Assembly (NCBI RefSeq): GCF_018812025.1
Contig: NC_063066.1
Location: forward strand, 11,145,382-11,209,381
Direction of reading: 5' to 3'
Length of the DNA stretch: 64,000 nucleotides
DNA from: Megalobrama amblycephala
Lineage: Eukaryota > Chordata > Actinopteri > Cypriniformes > Xenocyprididae
Under the pieces are notes generated by a model. That model searched no databases. It was not told where the DNA came from and saw nothing but the letters and a program-made list of their open reading frames with translations. Every line of letters starts with the position of its first letter. Position 1 is the first letter of the stretch. Made by a program: the position numbers and the translations under genes. This document shows positions 48,001 through 58,589 of the stretch, one piece after another.

Positions 48001-49503
48001 TTATTTCAGGATTCAAGACAACACGCCTGCACATGACGTTTCACGTTTTGTAGTTTACACAGAGACGATAATGCTATAGTTTTCAAAAACTTGCACTTTG
48101 AAACCCGTTTTTAGTTGAAAACAGTGTCGTATAAACAGCCCCTTAAAGAATTCAAAAACCTGTTTGCAGTACGGTAGTAGACGTGGGCCTCTGGAGAACC
48201 TGACTAAATTTGATATATGACTACTGTTACATTCAAGCCAACACTGCTGTAGCGACAGGAGCTGAACTAACCCTGTCAGAAAAATGATCACTCAAACCAG
48301 CCAAACACAAGGTCAGACAGAATGAGGTCTGAGGGCCTCAAGGACTTGCTCCGGTCTTCGATCTGCTCTCGGGGTTACTAATGATTTGGGATTTCAACTA
48401 AGTTTAGAGAAATGTATTGGGTCAGGGTCACTGGATGAACATCCCTAGTGTCACTGTATGAGTTATCTACCTTCATGACTTCTACAGAAGATGATTCCTT
48501 GGATTCTTTAATGGAGAGCAGCAAAAGCCTTTAGGAAGCTAGACTGTAAACATTTACTTTTATAATAACTCTTTAAGTTTAGATAGAGGACACTGTACAG
48601 GAAACCAAATATTCTGGGTTATAAGTTTGGTCCACTAGAGCCTGCCAAAATCACTCTGATAGGAAACTGGAGACTGTAGAGACGATAAATAACACAGAGG
48701 AGCAAAAAATCCACCCAAGAAAATTTGATCCTTAGTGTAAAATAAAAACGCTGAGTAATTATGAAGAGGTTGAGCCAAAACAGTTATTAAAACTATTCCT
48801 ATGTATGCAAATATCTGTTTGTCAAAGCCAAGTGTTTAATTAAGTAGCAGTTTCTTTTACACTGTTATAATAGCCACAATCTGATTAGCACATCCAGATA
48901 CTATAAGTGGTATGCTTTCTTTGTAAAAAAAAATAAAATAAAATAATACTTTCTATAGTATGTGCTTTGCAGATGTCATACTGGATTGATATAGTGAAAA
49001 GCCACTCTGTGTCTATCTACTGGCTTTCATAGCTACATGGTCCTACATAAAGAGCTTCATCAAACATATTGCCCTGTATATGCAAGCCAGGGGAAATACA
49101 TGGAGAATTAAATCTTTAGAAAGGATCTGTAGGAAATTCAACCCTGATAAGTGTTAGCATGATGGTGTTTCTCTTTTGTTCCCAGTGCTGTTAAATCATA
49201 ACGTTGGGCTACAGAAATGACAAATGGGTGCTGACGCTGAGCCGGACTGCACTCCAGATGGGATGAGAGTGTGTTTACGGTGCCATAGTGGGTCTACGTC
49301 TGCTGACACACTAGCTCAGATCAAATCAACTCCCAGGTAGAGCTTATGCATTATGCAGATAGATGCTACAGAGCAGCATCAAGGCAGATGTACAATATTT
49401 TATCAGGGGAGCCACCGTTATAACTGGGCAATTTTTAAGTTCGTAACCTCCACTTTTTGGGAAATTATCATTTTATTTTAAGAGTTTCAACCACCAAATG
49501 GAG

Positions 49504-49516
<13 letters not shown>
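48001..49516. other. intron 1 stretch, no gene seen
   Basis: No element ends, coding similarity or strong repeats recognised. Confidence 0.45.

Positions 49517-49519
<3 letters not shown>

Positions 49520-49571
<52 letters not shown>
49520..49571. repeat. (TA)n microsatellite
   Basis: An A18 run followed by about 25 TA units abutting the left end of the hAT-like element. A matching (TA)n tract lies on the other side (51042-51111), consistent with insertion into a TA array. Confidence 0.9.
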
Positions 49572-49574
<3 letters not shown>

Positions 49575-50137
49575 GTGGGCCGTTATCGGCGTTAACGTGC
49601 TGCGTTAACATGAGACTCTTATCGGGCGATAAAAAAAATATCGCCGTTAATCTATTCTCAAAGTTGGGTTGGGAGCTGGGTCTATACTACGCAAGCTATG
49701 ATGACTTTCACCTTGATATTTTAGCGCGGATGTATACCTAGCCGAATTGACCCTTCGCAAAGACCCGCCCCCTTAGTTACTGTTGCTTTGTCCGACAAGC
49801 CGTGGTGCTGTCACGCCATACGCAGTGAAAAATACATCGAGGTGCAAAGAGGACACTGACAACACGTCGACAGACAAGACAGAGCAGGTTACTTATGATA
49901 TTTAACAAAGTCCCAGCTTTAAAACTGTGTAGTTTTTTAAGAAATTCAAACAATAAAACCCGTTTTCTTTAATGTGTCGTGACAGATTGCTGTAATGCCT
50001 CAGCTCAAGAGGCTCGTAAACCGATCATCTCTTACTACGAGTCCATTTATAGCATCAAATAAACATGAATGAACATGAGAATCAATGTTGTTTCAAACGC
50101 GGAAAGATGTCAATATACAAAATATATATAATTTGCT

Positions 50138-50906
50138 GCGTCCCAATTCGCCTACTTATACTACGCCCTAAAAGTATGTACTCTTTCTGTGAACAAAAAG
50201 TAGCCTACTTACTTTTGAGTGTGTAGCAAGAGAGTAGACAAGCTTTGGGACATACTATCACGTCATACAATTGCGTCTTTGCTCTCTGTCGCATCCAGTC
50301 ACCGTAAACTGCCCTGTCAATCATCTTACATCCTCCACATTTCATTTAGCTAATTTCCTACCGTATCAGAGAAATACAGCACGTTGATCTGCAGTCGCGA
50401 GTCTTTCATGTGGAGAACTCACCTCATATTAATGCATAATGATGCATTTAAAAGTTAATGGCCAATCAGATCTTTATAAAAGTCCACATTGGTATTTGCA
50501 GATGAAAAATAACACATATAATTGTTATATGTGTTATTTTTCATCTGCAAATATATATAGTATATAGTATAACATTAAATAAATATTTTCTATCAGTTTG
50601 AACTGATTATTAGTCACTCAAACAACCTCTCAGCGTCGATCGTGCATATTCGCCATGTTTTGTAGTTTTTTAACACTTTTTACTCGTGTTTGTAGTTCTG
50701 AACTGAATCCGCTTCCAACGCGCAATGGGTTGTGGGCAATATTAGCCTTTATAGTGTGCACGGATCCACACTTCGAAAATCTACCGGAAATAGTAGACCA
50801 TCCGGGGACTTTTGGCATACTCTTTTCAACATACTATGCTTTGGGACACACTTATTTTAATCTCACATACTATTTAGGATGGATAGTACGGACATTGGGA
50901 CGCAGG
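50138..50906. mobile_element. nested TIR element TGCGTCCCAAT
   Basis: Starts TGCGTCCCAATTCGCCTAC and ends ACATTGGGACGCA, with further inverted matches (TAGTATGTC-type and TTTGGGACATACT versus ATACTATGCTTTGGGACA). No transposase frame. A perfect hairpin lies in the interior. Confidence 0.7.
50493..50553. repeat. perfect 29-bp hairpin, 3-nt loop
   Basis: Arms 50493-50521 and 50525-50553 are exact complements around the loop TTG. The arms contain GCAGATGAAAAATAACACAT and its complement. It could extrude as a cruciform. Confidence 0.9.
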
Positions 50907-51037
50907 GACAATTTGGGTATCTCACATATTCTGAATGTCTTCAGCAGAATTCAAATGAGCCATTTTAATCTAGATTAATCTAGATTAATTCCAAAATTAA
51001 TCTAGATTAATCTAGATTAAAAAAATGTATCTATGCC

Positions 51038-51041
<4 letters not shown>

Positions 51042-51111
<70 letters not shown>
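51042..51111. repeat. (TA)n microsatellite
   Basis: About 34 TA units directly after the hAT-like right end. Confidence 0.95.
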
Positions 51112-51115
<4 letters not shown>

Positions 51116-51249
51116 CAAATGTTAACTGGGCGCTACTCTAGTACCAATTTACCTATTCTCTTAAAAATTAAGGTTCCAGAACACTACATTCCAAATAAAA
51201 ACCTTTATACTAAAGAGTGCACTACTGAGGACTACTGAGTAAACTTTAA

Positions 51250-51553
51250 AGGATTAGTTCACTTCAGAATTAAAATTTCCTGATAATTTACTCATCCCCA
51301 TGTCATCCAAGATGTTTATGTATTTCTTTCTTTAGTCAAAAAGAAATTAATGTTTTTGAGGAAAACATTCCAGGTTTTTTTTCCATATAGTGGACTTCAC
51401 TGGGGTACAACAGGTTGAAGGTCCAATTTGCAGTTTCAATGCAGCTTCAAAGGGCTCTACACAATCCCAGCCGAGGAATAAGGGTCTTATCTAGCGAAAC
51501 CCTCTGTCATTTTCTAAAAAAAATAAAATAAAAATTGATATACTTTTTGATGT
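51250..51553. mobile_element. TTAA-type repeat, inverted copy of 28560-28991
   Basis: TTAA (51246-51249) precedes AGGATTAGTTCACTTCAG. The body matches the complement of the 28.7-kb copy, including CAAGATGTTTATGTATTTCT and CAATTTGCAGTTTCAATGC. The right boundary is vague. Confidence 0.7.
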
Positions 51554-52819
51554 GCCCTCCATTCCCACATTTCAAATCACTTGTGCATATAATTTATAAA
51601 ACATTTTTTGTTCTTAATAAAGAGCTTTGTTAGACTGGGTAAAACCCGTACATTCATTTCTACTGCTTCTGTTACACTTTTGCGGGAACCAATCACAGAC
51701 TGGCTTATCCACCTTGCTCGCTATTGGCAGGTATAACACAATGACGATAGAGAAGCGACAGCAAGCACGACCGTCAATCCAATTCCTTTTAACCTCTCGA
51801 CGATGCTGAATGACTTCTTTAGTTTAGCAAACAAATCGCTCGAGTGGGTGTAAATACCACTCACTTTCATGTTTTTTTGCACAACCTGCAAAAATCGCTC
51901 GATGCCATTGATGCTTCTGCAAACCGCTGATCAATGCTACAGACCAATACACACTAAACCTGTCTGGAGTTTTCGCGTCGCTCTGCAAAGTACGTCACCC
52001 GGATCATTGATTTGATTGGTTGAAAGACTATCCAATTGCGTGAATAATGCTCGTTGATCACGCCTCTTGTGCAGTATAAAATACATACAGACTCCCCAGA
52101 CCAATGTTCAATTTTAAATTGAGCTTGGTCTGGTGATAGCCAGACAAGGGCTTTGTCATAATGACAGTAAATTAATCCAATGTTTTAATTTATGAGCACA
52201 TAAAACAAACTTATTCTATATGCTAATATCATGACAGTTAATTAAATTGGTTTTGTTTGTTCCTAATATTGATTCATGCTCATTTTAATATCACAAACTC
52301 CATTAATGTCAACAGAAAGAAGTGTGTTAATTTTACAGATGGCTGTTAAGGCTAAAAAGGGTGCTGCGGTTACAGATTATTGTTGTATGGAAAATGGTGT
52401 CTATGAGGTCTGAACACTGAAGGCGAGCCGGGTTCCACCTCATTGCTCTCCACAGGGTTGGCATGACAGGACAGTGGTGACACAGGCACTTCTGTAAATG
52501 TGTGTGCTAGCGTGCGATTGATGTGAGGGATGCTGAGTCGTGAATGCTGACACAGGAGGAGCAGGGTAGGACGACTTCGGGAACCTTCGGCTAGACTCAC
52601 AGTCACATTCGTTGGGCGATTGCTACATCACTTATAGGGGTGCTTGATTATGATTTCACTTTTTTAACTTGAGTTAGTGTGTAATGTTGCTGATTGAGCA
52701 TAAACAACATCTGCTAAGTTATGGAACTCAATGTTCAATGCAAAGGGAGATATTTTCTTTGTTTTTCTATATTTAAGGACTACAACTAATGGCTGGAAGG
52801 GACTACATTAAGCTTCCCG
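51554..52819. other. intron 1 stretch, no gene seen
   Basis: An imperfect hairpin (CCAGACCAATGTTCAATTTT paired with AAATTGAGCTTGGTCTGG) at 52096-52133 and nearby AGCCAGACAAGG suggest an eroded dispersed element. Otherwise nothing recognised. Confidence 0.45.
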
Positions 52820-53514
52820 GGTTATTTCCAGGTTAGTGACATCTTCCCGGGTTAGTGACATCACTAACCCTGAAATCTACATAAACCCTGCCCCCGGGAA
52901 CATGCAACAAAGGGGGCGAGGCCATGTTGGGCTGCTTTAGAGAAGAGAAAGAGTTGTTGTAGAGTGTTGTTGCCATGCCGTCATTTTACGCCGGACTGCT
53001 TCACAAACGAGGGTCAATTCAATGCTGGATTTGCACAAAAGATTAATATGACGGCACATGCTAGTCGATGAGTTGAATCAACTCCACAGCAACTACATAA
53101 ATTTATCCACTAACCATTCAGAAACGTCCAGATGCATTCTAGAAGTTTCTTACATCTTCCTGAGTCTCTCCCTCAGTGTCCGACTCCGGTTTGAACAATG
53201 TAACACTGAACACCGTTACTGACAATCGTCATTTTGGCTGCGTGAGATTCTCCAGCTTTGTTGTTGTTGAGCAACCGAAGTGCGAGCTGTTAAAGCTTCG
53301 ACCTCTACTGGAAAGGGGGCCGGGAGCAGCAGCTCATTTGCATTTAAACGAACACACAAAAACAGCATGTTTTTGCTCACACTCAAAAAGGGGCAAATCT
53401 GGCAAGCTATAATAAATGATCTGTTGGGTATTTTGAGCTGAAAATTTACAGAAACCTTCTGGGAACACCAGAGACTTATATTACATCTTGTAAAAGGGGC
53501 ATTATAGGTCCCCT
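52820..53514. mobile_element. TTAA element related to the 0.9-kb MITE, inverted, left end unclear
   Basis: The right end reads ATTATAGGTCCCCT followed by TTAA (53515-53518). The preceding GGTATTTTGAGCTGAAAATTT and ACTTATATTACATCTTGTAA are the complement of the start of the 7214/28996 elements. The left end was not located. Confidence 0.5.
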
Positions 53515-53518
53515 TTAA

Positions 53519-55398
53519 ATAATATTCATTATTTAGAACCCAAACTCTCCTTTCCTAATCCTTCCTACACCCTTACTAATAAACAATCACTATCCATCAT
53601 TCACTAGAATCTTTAAGGCACAGAAATCTTTGATATTCACTCTGCTGAAGGCAGGAGAATCAAACAGGAGAACAAAGAGAAAGAAAAACCAGAGAATGGG
53701 AACAGATTGTTAGCATTCCGCTACTCACTTGTCTGTTTGTTCTCTCAGTGGTGCAGAAAATAGAGGGCAGTTGATAATGGCAGATGACCATAAGAAATGT
53801 AGGGAGCAGCAAATGAAGAGAGACCAAGTGACCTCTGTGTAATTGCTCGGCATTTTCACCGGCTCAAGGCTATCATGCCCAATGTAGTGTTCAACACGCC
53901 ATTGTGCACGGCTCCATTCAAATGCCATGTGTCTGCATGAGTGGCTATATCAGGTAAGTTTGAGACATGGTGTCAGTTAAGCAATTTGGAACTTTCTACT
54001 GAAAAAAAAGAGCATGTCTATTGTTTCATCAAACAACAATGTTTTATCATGTCATGAGCTTTATGTGCATGTTCTGCAAAACACTTCAGGTCTCTTGTGG
54101 ACCAGGCATGCCTGTTCATTTGTTGGTAGCTCTCCAGCTAGTCCTTTTTTGCCACGAGACACAGCCCGGCCACTGCACTCATTCCCTTGCCATCTGTCTG
54201 CATCTGAAAACACTTGCTCTCCATACGGTAGCACGCTGGTAGCAGCCCCATCCCCAGCTGACAGGCAAAATGCTTTGAAAGAGTGAATAAGGCAAGCTCA
54301 ATTGGCTGATGTGACATTGTTTTATCAGAGTGAGCTGGTGCTGTGAATTGTGCGTCCTGAACTAAGGGGAAAATAGTAGGGGGATTAGTTCAGAGAGTGG
54401 GACACGTGGACAAAGCTTGTCCGTCCGCTCATCAGCTGAGAATGCAATTTAATGGCTTGCTGAAAGAATGCAAACCATTTCTAATCACAGAACAGCAAGG
54501 CATTTGCCAAGTAGGCACAAACAAACAAAAAACAGCTCTGTTCTTAAGGTTCTGCTGAACTTTTCCCATAAAAGGATCATTATGAGATGCAGCGGTCATG
54601 CCCTTGCAACATCAGCTGACTCGAGCACAAACCTCAAAGGAGAGCTGGTCACCAACATGATCTTGACCACCTCTCTGTCTTTTATTCTATGTTGGTGTGC
54701 ATCTTTTCATGTAATCAGTAACAATTACATTCTACAGCATGTAATCAGCAATAACGATTTCATTGATACTTTTATGATTGGATGAGAGCTAAATGAATGC
54801 AACCAAGGATAACTGACACCAAACTGGACCCGCTGGTCACTCAAGTATGTCTAAGTTTTTATAACATCCTTTCACTAGACATTTGATCTACAAATTTTCA
54901 TTTTCTACAGCTTTTTCAGTTCAGTTCAGTTCAAAACGGTCAAACATCTTGTTGAAATATCAACTTCTAAACAACTTATTTCATGACCAAAGTCAGTTTT
55001 AGGAATAACAAATCTATACTCATCAATCCTGAGCCCAAGACTCATTTGTAACTCTGAATAATAATAATTATTATATTATTATTGTTGTTGATCAAATAGT
55101 ATTATATTCATAATAATAATAATATATTATTATTATTATTACTAATAGCCTATTATTAGCCTAATAGCCTATTATTATGATTATTATTATTATTATTCCA
55201 AATACCTGATTCAGTGAGGATGTCTTTGGGACATGTCAGGAGCAAGAGGTCAATCGCTTGAATAAGACAAACTGCTCTAATTTTACAAGGTCAGTTTAAA
55301 CTTTATTTTTACCTCAAATTTAGATTTCTATCTGCTTCGGTTATTTTGCATTAATCTTTGCAATTAGACCAAGGTAACAATGTCTAGAATTTACTCAC
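53519..55398. other. intron 1 start, no gene seen
   Basis: Sequence following the exon 1 donor. An ATT/TAA-rich tract lies at about 55055-55197. No coding similarity. Confidence 0.45.
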
Positions 55399-55411
55399 CA
55401 CTCGTGCTCAT
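55399..55411 (-). CDS. ablim3: ablim3 coding exon 1 (start codon, 13 nt coding)
   Basis: On the minus strand an ATG at 55411-55409 opens four codons (Met-Ser-Thr-Ser) plus one G, followed directly by a GTGAGT donor. Joined to exon 2, which starts with TA, the split codon gives Val and the N-terminus reads MSTSVPYQQ. Human ABLIM3, as I recall it, begins very similarly and has its first splice at the same place. The exon lies at the edge of the GC-rich, CRE-bearing segment, as expected for a first exon with its 5' UTR. The UTR length and any further non-coding exon cannot be read by eye. An alternative first exon elsewhere in intron 1 is possible. Confidence 0.75.
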
Positions 55412-55589
55412 GATGCTGAGACAATAATCCAAGAGTAAATTTTAATATCCAGACAGCAGTAGTCGCCTATTGTTCCACCGATAAAATCCAGTTATTGAGC
55501 CTCAGCTTGTAGTCAGAGTCGAACCGTTAGAGTGGGATAAAAACTCGAGGAATAATTAATACAAATGTTAAAGCTCCCAATGTGATTCA

Positions 55590-55970
55590 CGTATCACAGG
55601 AGGGCAGTGATCAATTGGTTAATAATTGGAACGGTGGGATTAAAGTACTGCACCCCGTGAGTGCAGGGCGGACGACCGGCCTCAAATAAAGCGGAATGTT
55701 GCCTAGTCACATTCCATGATCTGCTGCCGTTTCTCGAGTATAGCCTGAGATAGTGCTGAGCAGTGTTGCGTACAGTGGACGAGGCGCTGTCACTGTACTC
55801 TCGCGCTCGCATCTATGGAAGCGCGCGCCGGGGTGACGTCAGGCAGGGAACTGGCAAGCGAGCGCAGAGCAGCGTGTTTCCTCACACCCTATCTTCACTG
55901 CAAGCGCGCAGCTCTGCAAAACAGATTTGTTGATTGTAATGGCAGCTCTTTTTTGTCGCTTGCAGCGGAT
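55590..55970 (-). promoter_or_regulatory. ablim3: probable ablim3 promoter, GC-rich segment with CRE
   Basis: The segment is clearly richer in G+C and CpG than its surroundings. It lies about 180-560 bp upstream of the minus-strand start codon. A perfect CRE palindrome TGACGTCA lies at 55834-55841 inside GCGCGCGCCGGGG-type sequence. I see no convincing TATA box, which fits a CpG-type promoter. The exact transcription start cannot be called. ORFs here on either strand look like chance by-products of GC richness. Confidence 0.55.
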
Positions 55971-56261
55971 TTGAAGTGTGAGGTCATGCAGGGGGAAAGT
56001 TGAAGTGTAGGGTGGGTTTTCGCAGATTACGGCATTTACTGTATATGGATGTATAGCGCCCTCTCACGCAGAGTTAGAAAAAACACAGTGTAAATAGGCT
56101 ACAGTAGACAAATTGGCTTAATTTAGCAACCTGTCCGCCAACAAAAGCCTCTTACTATGACAATAATTAGCCCGTTTGGAGCCGAATTATGTTCCAGAGA
56201 AAGGCACGACATAAATGTAGCCACAAATGATAATCAAGATTTAAGTCAAAAACATTGTTAA

Positions 56262-58036
56262 AAGATTAGTTCACTTTCAAATGAAAATTACCCCAAGCTT
56301 TACTTACCCTCAAGCCATTCTAGGTGTATATGACTTATTTTTTTCTGATGAACACAATCAGAGAAATATTAATAAATATCATGACGCATCCGAGCTTTAT
56401 AACGGCAGTTACCAAACGATAAGCTGAAGAAAGTGTCTCCATCCACATCCATCCATCATAAACATACTCCACAAAGGCCGTAACCATGTCTTTAACATTG
56501 GGGGGACCTTTATATATATATATATATATATAGCATAAACAAAACAGAACAGTGAAGGAAATTCTAGGTCTAATTCTAGTAGGGAAATAATCCTTTTTGA
56601 ATTATTTGCAAATAATATTCAGATTAATTTGCATTAAAATATTCACACATAGTAATGTTTGTATGCCTAATATGTCGAAGACGTAAAACGTTTCTTGTCT
56701 CATCACACTTAGTTAGAAATTACATGAATCACGTAGCCTAAATGCGTATTTTCAATTCAAAACGGCCATATTTGAGAAAAACGTTGAGTAGTTTGCATCA
56801 CTGGATGTTACTGACAGTCTTTTATCATTTCTATCGCAAAACAGCTGACATGTATTAAATGTTTCGCTACTTTGTGCTAAATGACTCTCTGCTTCTGTGA
56901 ACAGTAAACCCCGCCTACTTTGATTTGACTGGACTGGACATAATTTTGGCGAGACCACTGAGGTAGACCAGTCGCCAGACTAATAATGTGACTTTTAAAC
57001 CATTTTGTCATTCTAAAAACATAGTGTAGCAGAGCAGTGCAATAATTTAAAATATTGGGGGGGGCAATTTGGCCATTTCTAATTATTGGGGGGATTTGTC
57101 CCCCTCAATGTCTATGGTGGTTACAGCCCTGTTCCACACAACTCCAGGGGGGTTAATAAAGGCCTTCTGAAGTGAAGCTTTTGTGTAAAAAAAAAAAAAA
57201 ATCCATATTTAACAAGTTATGAAGTAAAATATCTAGCTTCCGCCAGACCGCCTTCCGTATTCTACTTACGAAGAAAGTGTAAAACTCTAGCAGTTCAAAA
57301 AGCTTATGCTACACCCTTCGCCTTCCCTATTCAACATACGCGACGGCAGTTTACACTTTCTTAGTAATTTGAACGAATGCAGTCTGGTAGTCTAAGCCTC
57401 AAACGTCACGCCCACGGACCGTTGGCTGAACGTCTGATGTATATGGCACACTAAACTGGAAACACTTTAGGATTTTCGAAGTTGTCATCTGGTTGGTTGA
57501 ATTCTACAGGATGTCCAGGAGACATGTCTGTCACGTTCTTAACGGTCCGCCTGGAAACAAATGCTGTGATGCCAAACCCCCTCGTAGAAGAAGAAGAACT
57601 GTGACAATGAGCACTTACCAGGATCAAAATAAACACTGGTTTTTCAAGAGTATGTGAAGTTTGCGGCTTCATTGTTGCAGTAAACTTGCACAACGTTCTT
57701 GAATGAATAATTTATTAGATGCACGCAGGTCTGTTATTGTAGAGACACCGACTTCATTTTCACGCCCCTAAACCTGATGCAGAACAAAACGAACTGTGAT
57801 TGGTTGCGTTACATGTCAGTCAAACGTCTTCTTGGGTGGTCTTGGCCAACGAAAGCTGCGATAGAGTCCAGACCTTCTGCCGTCAGTCTGAAGCTCTGGC
57901 CACGTGAGACTAGTGGTCTGGAAGAAGCTAGATATTTTACTTCATGACTTGTTAAATATGGATATTTTTTTACACAAACGCATCCTTTCGCTTTATTAAA
58001 CTGGCCTAGTTTAGGACTTTATTAACCTGGTGGAAA
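56262..58036. mobile_element. composite DNA element upstream of ablim3
   Basis: TTAA (56258-56261) precedes AAGATTAGTTCACTTTCAA. The inner arms TTTGTGTAAAAAAA...CATATTTAACAAGTTATGAAG (57180-57225) and their complement (57935-57985) are clear inverted repeats. The middle (57340-57900) is the inverted relative of 26455-26990. A block at about 56483-57128, bounded by GCCGTAACCAT and ATGGTGGTTACAGCC, interrupts the text between CCACAAAGGCC and GTTCCACACAACTCC. Confidence 0.6.
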
Positions 58037-58333
58037 TATTTTGCCTTTGCCTATGTGATTTTTAGAGCCTGAGAAATATTTGCTGGAGAATTACAAAATG
58101 TTTTATAAATAAACAAATAAAGTAAAGATGGTATGCTAACTTATAGATTCCTGAGTTTGTCCTCACATTGACTTATTTGTTATTGGAGTAATTTCAAATC
58201 AAGGGCAGTGAAGAAAACCTCTTACTTGGCAATCTGCCATTTATTTTACTCTTGGTGTACACTAGTAGTCACTCTTTCATCACTTTATCTCTCAGAGGTT
58301 TGTGCTTATTGCACAACCTCACTAATCAACCCA
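58037..58333. other. spacer before DIRS element
   Basis: About 300 bp with no recognised feature. Confidence 0.5.
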
Positions 58334-58357
58334 GTTCCCTTTCGAAGGGAACTCAAC

Positions 58358-58511
58358 TCTGCGTTGCCACGCTTTGGGGAACGTCACACGTGACTGGGTG
58401 TCTGAAAAACCAACTATCCAACAACGCCAATGCTCATTGGCCGGCGACAGCCTATGACGTCATAGGGGCGCGACCCGGATGTATAAAAGCGCGCCCGCGG
58501 GAGCAGTCATT
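58358..58511 (+). repeat. DIRS left inverted terminal repeat
   Basis: Runs from TCTGCGTTGCCACGC to GGGAGCAGTCATT. It matches the complement of 63359-63512 except for one base (ACCCGG against ACCTGG). It contains the element promoter. Confidence 0.9.
58455..58488 (+). promoter_or_regulatory. DIRS promoter: CRE palindrome and TATA box
   Basis: TATGACGTCATA contains a CRE (TGACGTCA at 58455-58462). TATAAAA follows at 58482-58488, giving a likely start near 58512, about 80 bp before the gag start codon. The right ITR has the same sites facing inward. Promoter role is inferred from motifs only. Confidence 0.6.
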
Positions 58512-58589
58512 TCTTTTCGTCTTTCAGGGACTGCCTGTGTCTTGCCACTGTCCGATTTCTCTAATTCGAAACTGTGAGTATCTAGAACT

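Larger units (their letters stand above)
49571..51041. mobile_element. hAT-like non-autonomous element inserted in a TA array
   Basis: Left end AGTGGTGGGCCGTTATCGGC with the ATCGGGCGATAAAAAAAATATCGCC subterminal motif. The right end carries repeated AATCTAGATT and finishes ATCTATGCCCACTA. Ends are only partly inverted. Because both flanks are (TA)n, the 8-bp duplication cannot be proven. A second element is nested at 50138-50906. Confidence 0.6.
2827..55411 (-). other. ablim3: ablim3 locus, 5' portion (seven coding exons, partial gene)
   Basis: This is the gene span from the start codon to the last exon inside the window. ABLIM proteins link LIM-domain scaffolding to F-actin through a C-terminal villin headpiece. 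ABLIM3 is known as a cytoskeletal partner of STARS in muscle and other tissues. The exons total 760 nt (253 codons plus 1 nt) and every junction keeps frame: phases 1, 1, 2, 1, 2, 0, 1. The conceptual protein has LIM1 (residues 23-73), LIM2 (82-133), LIM3 (152-202) and LIM4 (from 211, ends off the window). The ABLIM3 assignment over ABLIM1/2 rests on recalled paralogue differences such as the KPFPIGD stretch, the HCAGCKEE start of LIM3 and the GGKHYHPTCARC stretch of LIM4. Introns 1 to 6 are about 15.3, 21.7, 5.5, 3.1, 0.55 and 5.7 kb. The remaining exons lie left of base 1. Confidence 0.9.

Noticed and set aside
54014..54785. Frames of 73-105 codons in intron 1 as alternative ablim3 first exons
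   Set aside because: No match to ABLIM N-termini and no suitable donor in phase 1 at the right place.
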